From: Kitasatospora sp. SolWspMP-SS2h
GTDB taxonomy: Bacteria > Actinomycetota > Actinomycetes > Streptomycetales > Streptomycetaceae
DNA length: 64,000 nucleotides
NCBI RefSeq assembly: GCF_003259315.1
Contig: NZ_QLLT01000027.1
Span: forward strand, 1 to 64,000
Direction of reading: 5' to 3'
The position numbers were made by a program, and so were the translations under genes. Shown here in pieces: positions 8,594 to 15,208 of this stretch; within the stretch, counting starts at the first letter, position 1; every line of letters starts with the position of its first letter. Below the pieces are notes generated by a model. That model had not been told where the DNA came from. It was given only the letters and a program-made list of their open reading frames with translations, and did no database searches.

Positions 8594-8904
8594 TGGCCGC
8601 CCCCGTACACCGCGGCGGTCTCGTGCTCGTTGCTCTCGTAGTTGTCCACCGCGAACCGGACGCCCTCGGCGGTGCCGTCGAGCAGGTCGATCAGGTCGGC
8701 GAAGTTCTCCTGCTCCGCTTCGGCGTGCTCCTGGTAGGAGCCGTGCAGTTCGCCCGAGCCCGGCAGCTTACCGAAGGCCTCGGACGAGAGCTGGACGCCC
8801 GCCAGGGCCGAGCGGATCTGCGCGATCCGTTCGGCCTGGGCGTCCAGTACGGCCGCGTATCCGGTCAGTGCTTCGGGCTCGACCCGAAACCCCGTGTCCC
8901 CCAT
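8590..8904 (-). CDS. EspC/WXG100-type small secretion-target-like protein
   Basis: 104 residues, all helical. The N-terminus (GFRVEPEALTGYAAVLDAQA) is typical of the EspC / DUF2580 type VII secretion target family, where F/Y-x-V-x-P-E/D-x-L opens the first helix. The C-terminal helix ends in DNYESNEHETA. The classic Trp-x-Gly turn is absent; here the turn region is LPGSGEL. It is the first gene of a three-gene unit overlapping the next gene by 4 bases. ESX proteins are often encoded as pairs, so pairing with the 339-residue neighbour is likely but not shown. Confidence 0.72.
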   Translation of the reverse strand: MGDTGFRVEPEALTGYAAVLDAQAERIAQIRSALAGVQLSSEAFGKLPGSGELHGSYQEHAEAEQENFADLIDLLDGTAEGVRFAVDNYESNEHETAAVYGGGQ

Positions 8905-9018
8905 GACAGTTCCTTTGCTCTCAGGTCAGGCGAATCATCGTACTGATCCGATGAGCAAAGACATCCGGGGCCCCGGGTGGTTTCCCCGGAGCCCCTGTGG
9001 AGAAGTCGCGAAGGATCG

Positions 9019-10377
9019 TCAGACCGTGTGCGCGTCGGTGAGGGTGAGCACCTCGTCCAGCACGGCGAGACCGGTCTTGGCCTCCTCCTCGCTGACGTTG
9101 CACGGCGGCACCACGTGGAAGCGGTTCATGTTGGTGAACGGCCACAGGCCGCGCTGCTTGCAGGCCGCCGCGAGCTGCGCCATTGGCGCGTTGTCGGCAC
9201 CGGCCGCGTTGTACGGCACCAGCGGCTCGCGGGTCTCCCGGTTCTTCACCAGGTCCAGCGCCCAGAACACGCCCAGGCCGCGCACCTCGCCGATCGAGGG
9301 GTGCCGCTCGGCCAGCTCGCGCAGGCCGGGGCCGAGCACGTGCTCGCCGATGTGCGCGGCGTGCTCCACGATGCCCTCCTCGGCCATCGTGTTGATCGTC
9401 GCCACCGCGGAGGCGCAGGCCAGCGGGTGGCCCGAGTAGGTCAGGCCGCCCGGGAACGCCTTCTGCGCGAAGGTCTCCGCGATCGCCCCGGAGATCGCCA
9501 CGCCGCCCAGCGGCAGGTAGCCGGAGTTGACGCCCTTGGCGAAGGTCAGCAGGTCGGGGGTGATCCCCCAGTGGTCGGCGGCGAACCACGCGCCGGTGCG
9601 GCCGAAGCCGGCCATCACCTCGTCCAGGATGAACACGATCCCGTACCGGTCGCAGATCTCCCGCACGCCCACCAGGTAGCCGGCCGGCGGCACCAGGATG
9701 CCCGCGGTGCCGACCACGGTCTCCAGGATGATCGCCGCGACGGTGCCCGGGCCCTCGAACGCGAGGGTCTGCTCCAGGTGCGCCAGCGCGCGCTCGCACT
9801 CCTGCGCCTCGTTCTCGGCGTGGAAGTTCGAGCGGTACGGGTACGGACCCCAGAAGTGCACGATGCCCGAGACGCCGGCCTCGTTCGCCCAGCGGCGCGG
9901 GTCGCCGGTCAGGGCGATCGCGTTGGCGGTGGCGCCGTGGTACGAGCGGTAGGTGGAGAGCACCTTGTGCCGGCCGGTGTGCAGCCGGGCCATCCGGATC
10001 GCGTTCTCGTTCGCCTCGGCGCCGCCGTTGGTGAAGAAGATCTTGTCCAGGTCGCCGGGGGTCCGCTCGGCGATCAGCCGGGCGGCCTCGCTGCGCGACT
10101 CCTCGGCGAAGCCCGGGGCGATGGTGCACAGCTGCGCGGCCTTCGCCTGGATCGCCGCGACCACCTTCGGGTGCTGGTGGCCGATGTTGGTGTTCACCAG
10201 CTGCGAGGAGAAGTCCAGGTAGCGGTTGCCGTCGTAGTCCCAGAAGTAGGAGCCCTCGGCACCGGCCACCGCGAGGGGGTCGATCAGCGCCTGGGCGGAC
10301 CACGAGTGGAAGACGTGCGCGCGGTCGGCGGCCTTGACGGCCTGCCCGGCGACCGAGTCAGCGGTGGGAGTGCTCAT
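9019..10377 (-). CDS. Class III (PLP) aminotransferase, omega-amino acid/diamine type
   Basis: 452-residue pyridoxal-phosphate enzyme of aminotransferase class III. Seen: the cofactor-binding GGAEANENA (about 118-126), YHGATANA, the Asp252 in ILDEVMAGFGRTG that contacts the pyridine nitrogen, and the Schiff-base Lys281 in TFAKGVNSG. Enzymes of this kind transfer the omega-amino group of putrescine, beta-alanine or similar amines to pyruvate or 2-oxoglutarate. The product aldehyde would feed the dehydrogenases at 3486-5000 and 10589-12034. ATG 10377 is chosen because the earlier in-frame start (10419) adds a non-homologous leader. A spaced TGTCA/TGACA dyad lies 43 bp upstream. Exact donor and acceptor cannot be read from the sequence. 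Confidence 0.88.
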   Translation of the reverse strand: MSTPTADSVAGQAVKAADRAHVFHSWSAQALIDPLAVAGAEGSYFWDYDGNRYLDFSSQLVNTNIGHQHPKVVAAIQAKAAQLCTIAPGFAEESRSEAARLIAERTPGDLDKIFFTNGGAEANENAIRMARLHTGRHKVLSTYRSYHGATANAIALTGDPRRWANEAGVSGIVHFWGPYPYRSNFHAENEAQECERALAHLEQTLAFEGPGTVAAIILETVVGTAGILVPPAGYLVGVREICDRYGIVFILDEVMAGFGRTGAWFAADHWGITPDLLTFAKGVNSGYLPLGGVAISGAIAETFAQKAFPGGLTYSGHPLACASAVATINTMAEEGIVEHAAHIGEHVLGPGLRELAERHPSIGEVRGLGVFWALDLVKNRETREPLVPYNAAGADNAPMAQLAAACKQRGLWPFTNMNRFHVVPPCNVSEEEAKTGLAVLDEVLTLTDAHTV

Positions 10378-10419
10378 GCGACCAGCGTAGGGAGCGCCCC
10401 CGGCCCGGGGCAGCTCCAT

Positions 10420-10452
10420 CCTGTCACGCGAGTCGCGCGCCGCCCTGACAGG
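10420..10452. promoter_or_regulatory. Spaced inverted repeat CCTGTCA...TGACAGG before the aminotransferase
   Basis: A perfect 7-bp dyad, CCTGTCA (10420-10426) and TGACAGG (10446-10452), separated by 19 bp lies 43 bp upstream of the aminotransferase start. The half-site TGTCA/TGACA is shared with the palindromes at 5147 and 12111, suggesting one regulator. Binding is not demonstrated. Confidence 0.45.
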
Positions 10453-10460
10453 GTGAAAAG

Positions 10461-10494
10461 CCGGGGGCGCGGGGAGGATTCCCCGCGCCCCCGG
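10461..10494 (-). terminator. Hairpin terminator of the second aldehyde dehydrogenase
   Basis: A perfect 15-bp GC stem (10461-10475 with 10480-10494, 4-nt loop) lies about 95 bases beyond the dehydrogenase stop codon and ahead of the aminotransferase promoter. It probably insulates the two minus-strand genes. Confidence 0.75.
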
Positions 10495-10512
10495 TGGACG
10501 CCTACCGCCCTC

Positions 10513-10607
10513 AGATCGCGGTCGTACTGCGCCCGACCGTCCTGACCCGCTAGATCGCGGTCATACTGCGCCCGACCGTCCTGACCCGCTAGATCGCGGT
10601 CATGACG
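10513..10607. repeat. 39-bp tandem duplication of the dehydrogenase 3' end
   Basis: A 39-bp unit is present at 10513-10551 and 10552-10590 with a single mismatch (G against A at the twelfth base). A partial third copy (10591-10607) is the genuine 3' end of the aldehyde dehydrogenase. In minus-strand sense each unit contains the stretch coding for the enzyme's C-terminal Met-Thr-Ala-Ile and its TAG stop. The array therefore looks like slippage copies of the gene's tail running into the 3' untranslated region. The hairpin at 10461-10494 follows. Confidence 0.9.
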
Positions 10608-12034
10608 TGCTTGATCCGGGTGTAGTCCTCGAACCCGTACGAGGACAGGTCCTTGCCGTAGCCGGACTTCTTGAAGCCGCCGTGCGGCATCTCGGCGACC
10701 AGCGGGATGTGGGTGTTGATCCACACGCAGCCGAAGTCCAGCCGGCGGGACATCCGCATCGCGCGGGCGTGGTCCTTGGTCCACACCGAGGAGGCGAGCG
10801 CGTACTCGACGCCGTTGGCGTACTCGACGGCCTGCTCCTCGTCGGTGAACTTCTGCACGGTGATGACCGGGCCGAAGACCTCGTTCTGGATGATCTCGTC
10901 GTCCTGCTCCAGGCCGGAGACCACGGTCGCCGCCCAGAAGTAGCCCTTGTCGCCGACCCGGTGGCCGCCGGCCTCGACCTTGGCGTGCGCGGGCAGCCGC
11001 TCGATGAAGCCGGCCACCTGCTCCAGCTGGTTGGCGTTGTTGAGCGGGCCGTACAGCACGTCCTCGTCGTCCACGCCGCCGGTCTTGGTGTCGGCGGCGG
11101 CCTTGGCGAGCGCCTCGACGAAGGCGTCGTGGATCGACTCGTGCACCAGCACGCGGGTGGCGGCGGTGCAGTCCTGGCCGGCGTTGAAGTAGCCGGCCAC
11201 CGAGATGCCCTCGACGGCCTCGGCGATGTCGGCGTCCTCGAAGACCACGACCGGGGCCTTGCCGCCGAGCTCCAGGTGGACCCGCTTGACGTCCTTCGCG
11301 GCGGACTCGGCGACCTGCATGCCGGCCCGGACCGAGCCGGTGATGGAGGCCATCGCCGGGGTGCGGTGCTCGACCATCAGGCGGCCGGTCTCCCGGTCGC
11401 CGCAGATCACGTTGAAGACGCCGGCCGGCAGCTCCAGGTCCTTCAGCACGCCGCCGATGATCTCGGCCAGCAGCACGGTGGAGGCCGGGGTGGTGTCGGA
11501 GGGCTTGAGCACCACGGCGTTGCCCGCGGCGATCGCCGGGGCGAACTTCCACACCGCCATCATCATCGGGTAGTTCCACGGCGCGACCTGCGCGCAGACG
11601 CCGACCGGCTCGCGGCGGACGATCGAGGTCAGGCCGTCCATGTACTCGCCCGCGGCCTTGCCCTCCAGCAGCCGGGCGGCGCCGGCGAAGAAGCGCAGCT
11701 GGTCGACCATCGGGCCGATCTCCTCGGAGAGGGTCAGCCCGCGCGGCTTGCCGGTGTTGCGCACCTCGGCGTCGACGATCTCGTCGGCCCGGGCCTCGAC
11801 CGCGTCGGCCACCTTGAGCAGCAGCTTCTGCCGGAGGGCCGGGGTGGAGTCCCGCCAGACCGGGAAGGCGGCCGCGGCGGCGGCCATCGCGGCGTCCACG
11901 TCGGCCGGGCCGGAGAGCGGGGAGGTCGCGTAGACCTCGCCCGTGGTCGGGTCGACGACGTCGAGCGTGCGGCCGTCCGCAGCGTCGACGAACTCGCCGT
12001 TGATGTAGTTGCGCAGCGTACGAAGCTCGCTCAC
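10589..12034 (-). CDS. Gamma-aminobutyraldehyde dehydrogenase (second ALDH)
   Basis: 481-residue NAD-dependent aldehyde dehydrogenase, paralogous to 3486-5000. Landmarks: Asn154 in APWNYPMM, Lys177 in VLKPSD, Glu255 in LELGGKAP, catalytic Cys289 in NAGQDCTAATR. The AGQDCTA context again points to amino-aldehydes (4-aminobutyraldehyde, product GABA). It is divergent from an Lrp/AsnC regulator that is coupled to an aminotransferase, so transaminase plus dehydrogenase together would turn a diamine into an omega-amino acid. The gene ends in Met-Thr-Ala-Ile and a TAG that is repeated in the tandem 39-bp array just downstream. The gap to the regulator (266 bp) holds a TGTC-AGC-GACA palindrome. Confidence 0.9.
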   Translation of the reverse strand: MSELRTLRNYINGEFVDAADGRTLDVVDPTTGEVYATSPLSGPADVDAAMAAAAAAFPVWRDSTPALRQKLLLKVADAVEARADEIVDAEVRNTGKPRGLTLSEEIGPMVDQLRFFAGAARLLEGKAAGEYMDGLTSIVRREPVGVCAQVAPWNYPMMMAVWKFAPAIAAGNAVVLKPSDTTPASTVLLAEIIGGVLKDLELPAGVFNVICGDRETGRLMVEHRTPAMASITGSVRAGMQVAESAAKDVKRVHLELGGKAPVVVFEDADIAEAVEGISVAGYFNAGQDCTAATRVLVHESIHDAFVEALAKAAADTKTGGVDDEDVLYGPLNNANQLEQVAGFIERLPAHAKVEAGGHRVGDKGYFWAATVVSGLEQDDEIIQNEVFGPVITVQKFTDEEQAVEYANGVEYALASSVWTKDHARAMRMSRRLDFGCVWINTHIPLVAEMPHGGFKKSGYGKDLSSYGFEDYTRIKHVMTAI

Positions 12035-12110
12035 GGTCTCTCCTCGGTCTGGGCCTGCGTCGTTGCAGCTCCGGGCGCCAGGTTACCCCTGGGTCCGGGG
12101 GGCCACGGCA

Positions 12111-12121
12111 TGTCAGCGACA
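12111..12121. promoter_or_regulatory. TGTCAGCGACA palindrome in divergent promoter region
   Basis: An 11-bp palindrome with a 3-nt centre lies 77 bp upstream of the dehydrogenase start, between that gene and the Lrp-type regulator. It matches the TGTC/GACA arms seen at 5147-5156. The surrounding 12035-12300 interval carries no gene and should contain both promoters. Confidence 0.4.
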
Positions 12122-12300
12122 AGTCACGATCGGCGGGGTGCAGGGTCGCGCGTGTATGTGGCCAGGGTACCCATGCCACTGCCGTTATCGACAGAGGCTC
12201 CCGTCGAGAGCCACGCTTTCCGCGTCCGATCTTCGAAAGGGCGACGAAATCAGCAGCACGGCCGCTTGCGATTCCGCCGCCCGTCAGGCACAGTGGCGGC

Positions 12301-12774
12301 GTGGCCAACCGTGACCGGAACGCCAGCGTTCCCCTCGACGCCGCCTCCAAGGCGATCATCGAGCAGCTCCAGGAGGACGGGCGCCGTCCGTACGCCGCCA
12401 TCGGCAAGGCCGTGGGCCTGTCCGAGGCGGCCGTCCGGCAGCGCGTCCAGAAGCTGCTCGACCAGGGCGTGATGCAGATCGTCGCCGTGACCGACCCCCT
12501 CACCGTCGGATTCACCCGCCAGGCGATGGTGGGCATCCGGGTGGAGGGCGACATCGAACCGGTCGCCGACGCGCTGGCCGCCTTCGACGAGGTCGACTAC
12601 GTGGTGTGCACCGCGGGTTCGTTCGACCTCCTCGCCGAGCTGGTGTGCGAGGACGACGAGCACCTCCTCGAACTGATCAACAAGCGCATCCGCGCGCTTC
12701 CCGGCGTGCGGAGCACCGAGAGCTTCGTTTACCTGAAACTCCGGAAACAGACCTACACCTGGGGCACCCGATGA
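12301..12774 (+). CDS. Lrp/AsnC-family transcriptional regulator
   Basis: 157 residues. N-terminal helix-turn-helix at about residues 12-60 (IIEQLQEDGRRPYAAIGKAV, then SEAAVRQRVQKLLDQGV), followed by a RAM/AsnC ligand domain (VGIRVEGDIEPVADALAAFD, VCTAGSFDLLAELVCEDD). The start is GTG 12301; no strong Shine-Dalgarno is visible. Its stop overlaps the start of the following aminotransferase (ATGA, 12771-12774), so the two proteins are made from one transcript by coupled translation. It most likely controls this operon and the divergent aldehyde dehydrogenase in response to an amino acid or amine. The ligand is not known. Confidence 0.88.
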   Translation: MANRDRNASVPLDAASKAIIEQLQEDGRRPYAAIGKAVGLSEAAVRQRVQKLLDQGVMQIVAVTDPLTVGFTRQAMVGIRVEGDIEPVADALAAFDEVDYVVCTAGSFDLLAELVCEDDEHLLELINKRIRALPGVRSTESFVYLKLRKQTYTWGTR

Positions 12775-14165
12775 CAGCCGACCCGGCGCAGAAGGACCTT
12801 TCCAAGACCGCCTACGACCACCTGTGGATGCACTTCACCCGCATGTCGTCGTACGAGAACTCCCCCGTGCCGACGATCGTCAAGGGCGAGGGCACCTACG
12901 TCTGGGACGACAAGGGCCGCAAGTACCTCGACGGCCTGGCCGGCCTGTTCGTGGTGCAGGCGGGCCACGGCCGCGAGGAGCTCGCCGAGGCCGCCGCCAA
13001 GCAGGCCAAGGAGCTGGCCTTCTTCCCGGTGTGGAGCTACGCCCACCCGAAGGCCGTCGAGCTGGCCGAGCGCCTGGCCAACTACGCCCCCGGCGACCTG
13101 AACAAGGTGTTCTTCTCCACCGGCGGCGGCGAGGCCGTCGAGACCGCGTGGAAGCTGGCCAAGCAGTACTTCAAGCTGACCGGCAAGCCCACCAAGTACA
13201 AGGTCATCTCCCGGGCCGTCGCCTACCACGGCACCCCGCAGGGCGCGCTGTCCATCACCGGTCTGCCGGGCCTGAAGGCCCCGTTCGAGCCGCTGGTGCC
13301 GGGCACCCACAAGGCCCCGAACACCAACATCTACCGCGCCCCGGCCTTCCTCGCCGGCCCCGACGGCACGGTCGACCCGGAGGCCTACGGCCGCTGGGCC
13401 GCCGACGAGATCGAGCAGGCCATCCTCTTCGAGGGCCCCGAGACCGTCGCCGCCGTCTTCGTCGAGCCGGTGCAGAACGCCGGCGGCTGCTTCCCGCCGC
13501 CGCCCGGGTACTTCCAGCGCCTGCGCGAGATCTGCGACCGCCACGACGTGCTGCTGGTCTCGGACGAGGTCATCTGCGCCTTCGGCCGCCTCGGCACCAT
13601 GTTCGGCGCCGACAAGTTCGGCTACGTGCCGGACATGATCACCTGCGCCAAGGGCATGACCTCGGGCTACTCCCCGATCGGCGCCACGATCATCTCGGAC
13701 CGCATCGCCGAGCCGTTCTACAAGGGCGACAACACCTTCCTGCACGGCTACACCTTCGGCGGCCACCCGGTCTCCTCCGCGGTGGCGCTGGCCAACCTCG
13801 ACATCTTCGAGCGCGAGGGCCTGAACCAACACGTCCTCGACAACGAGTCGAAGTTCCTGGCCACCCTGAACAAGCTGCGCGACCTGCCGATCGTGGGCGA
13901 CGTCCGCGGCAACGGGTACTTCTACGGCATCGAGCTCGTCAAGGACAAGATCACCAAGGAGTCCTTCAACGACGACGAGGTCGAGCGCGTCCTGTACGGC
14001 TTCCTCTCCAAGGCGCTGTTCGACAACGGCCTGTACTGCCGCGCCGACGACCGCGGCGACCCGGTCGTGCAGCTGGCCCCGCCGCTGATCTCCGACCAGT
14101 CGACCTTCGACGAGATCGAGCAGATCCTGCGGACCAGCCTGTCCGACGCGTGGCAGAAGATCTGA
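12771..14165 (+). CDS. Class III aminotransferase, putrescine/pyruvate type
   Basis: 464-residue PLP enzyme. The N-terminal part (HLWMHFTRMS, YVWDDKGRKYLDGLAGLF) is characteristic of the putrescine-pyruvate and beta-alanine-pyruvate branch. The cofactor site shows STGGGEAVETAWKLA, AYHGTPQGA, Asp265 in LLVSDEVICAFGR, and the Schiff-base Lys294 in TCAKGMTSGY. It probably moves the amino group of putrescine or another omega-amine to pyruvate, giving 4-aminobutyraldehyde for the divergent dehydrogenase. Start ATG overlaps the Lrp stop, so it is translationally coupled. I recall its S. coelicolor counterpart as a polyamine-locus aminotransferase. It ends before a very clean terminator. Confidence 0.9.
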   Translation: MTADPAQKDLSKTAYDHLWMHFTRMSSYENSPVPTIVKGEGTYVWDDKGRKYLDGLAGLFVVQAGHGREELAEAAAKQAKELAFFPVWSYAHPKAVELAERLANYAPGDLNKVFFSTGGGEAVETAWKLAKQYFKLTGKPTKYKVISRAVAYHGTPQGALSITGLPGLKAPFEPLVPGTHKAPNTNIYRAPAFLAGPDGTVDPEAYGRWAADEIEQAILFEGPETVAAVFVEPVQNAGGCFPPPPGYFQRLREICDRHDVLLVSDEVICAFGRLGTMFGADKFGYVPDMITCAKGMTSGYSPIGATIISDRIAEPFYKGDNTFLHGYTFGGHPVSSAVALANLDIFEREGLNQHVLDNESKFLATLNKLRDLPIVGDVRGNGYFYGIELVKDKITKESFNDDEVERVLYGFLSKALFDNGLYCRADDRGDPVVQLAPPLISDQSTFDEIEQILRTSLSDAWQKI

Positions 14166-14184
14166 TCCTCCTTCCCCACCCTCC

Positions 14185-14230
14185 GCCGAAGGGCGGTCCC
14201 GGCTCCTCACCGCCGGGACCGCCCTTCGGC
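14185..14230 (+). terminator. Perfect 19-bp hairpin terminator
   Basis: GCCGAAGGGCGGTCCCGGC (14185-14203) pairs perfectly with 14212-14230 across an 8-nt loop, 20 bases after the aminotransferase stop. A strong rho-independent-like actinobacterial terminator. Confidence 0.85.
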
Positions 14231-14249
14231 GCGTCCCGGGCGCCGCCGC

Positions 14250-14330
14250 GAGCGTCCGGGCGGCCGGGTGGCCGAGCGTCCGGGCGGCCGAGCGTCCGGG
14301 CGGCCGGGTGCCGGGGCCCCGAGCGTCCGG
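14250..14330. repeat. Imperfect direct repeats CGAGCGTCCGGGCGGCCG
   Basis: The 18-bp unit occurs at 14250-14267, 14273-14290 and 14290-14307, with a truncated copy from 14320. The repeats lie in the 307-bp gene-free gap (14166-14472) between the terminator and the ABC transporter gene. They look like slippage expansion; no coding frame follows them. Confidence 0.75.
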
Positions 14331-14472
14331 CCACCGGCCGCCGCCGGGGTGAATCTGCCGTCCGACACGCCGTGTTCGGGGTGATTCGTCCCGGATCGGC
14401 CCCGTGCGGCGTGCCCGCGGCACCGTCCGATCGTTCTAATCTGACGACTGTCATATCCCCGTCGGCACCTGG

Positions 14473-15198
14473 ATGGATCTCATGTCAGCGGCCCCGCCCG
14501 ACAACGACGTGCTCTGGGCCCGAGGGATCGTCAAGTCCCACCACGGCACCCCCGCCCTGCGCGGCGTCTCGCTGGGCGTCCGCGAGGGCGAGATGCTCGC
14601 CGTCACCGGCCCGCGCGGCTCCGGCAAGTCCACCCTGCTCGGCTGCCTGTCCGCGCAGCTCCCGGTCGACGAGGGCGAGGTCTGGTTCCACAGCTCCCCC
14701 GTGCACACCCTGGGCCGGGCCGGACGCGAGAAGCTCCGCCGCGAACGCTTCGGCTACGTCGGCCCCGAACCGCACCTCGTCCCGGAACTGACGGCCCGGG
14801 AGAACGTCGCCCTCCCCCTGCTGCTGGCCGGCACCGGCCACCGCGCCGCCTACCGCGCCGCCGGCGAGTGGCTGGAGCGCCTCGACGTCGCCGACTGCGC
14901 CCGCCTGCGCCCGGCCGAGCTCCAGCAGGACCGGCGCCAGCGGATCGCCGTCGCCCGCGCCCTCGCCCCCCAGCCGCCGGTCGTCTTCGCCGACGACCCG
15001 ACCGCGCCGCTGCACCGCGACGCCCGCGAACAGGTCATGCGGATACTGGCCAGCGCCGCCCGCTCGCACCGGCTGACCCTGGTGCTGGCCACCCACGACC
15101 CGGCGCTCGCCCGGTTCGCCGACCGCACCGTCCACCTGGTCGACGGCCGGCTCTCGACCGAGCCCGCCGACGCGCCCGCCGTCGCCGCCGGGAACTGA
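14473..15198 (+). CDS. ABC transporter ATP-binding protein with degenerate catalytic motifs
   Basis: 241 residues, MacB/LolD-like ABC nucleotide-binding protein paired with the membrane protein at 15209. Walker A is intact (GPRGSGKST, 46-54) and the switch His is present (His208 in LATHDP). Other motifs depart from consensus. The Q-loop Gln is missing (FGYVGPEP, Pro98 region), the LSGGQ signature reads LQQDRRQR (150-157), and the Walker B catalytic Glu is Asp (FADDPT, Asp175). ATP binding is plausible but hydrolysis may be weak. ATG 14473 is used; ATG 14482 with GGATGG just upstream is an equally good start. Substrate unknown. The LolD/MacB type is usually non-importing (export, lipoprotein or mechanotransmission). 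Confidence 0.82.
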   Translation: MDLMSAAPPDNDVLWARGIVKSHHGTPALRGVSLGVREGEMLAVTGPRGSGKSTLLGCLSAQLPVDEGEVWFHSSPVHTLGRAGREKLRRERFGYVGPEPHLVPELTARENVALPLLLAGTGHRAAYRAAGEWLERLDVADCARLRPAELQQDRRQRIAVARALAPQPPVVFADDPTAPLHRDAREQVMRILASAARSHRLTLVLATHDPALARFADRTVHLVDGRLSTEPADAPAVAAGN

Positions 15199-15208
15199 GG
15201 GGAGCGCC

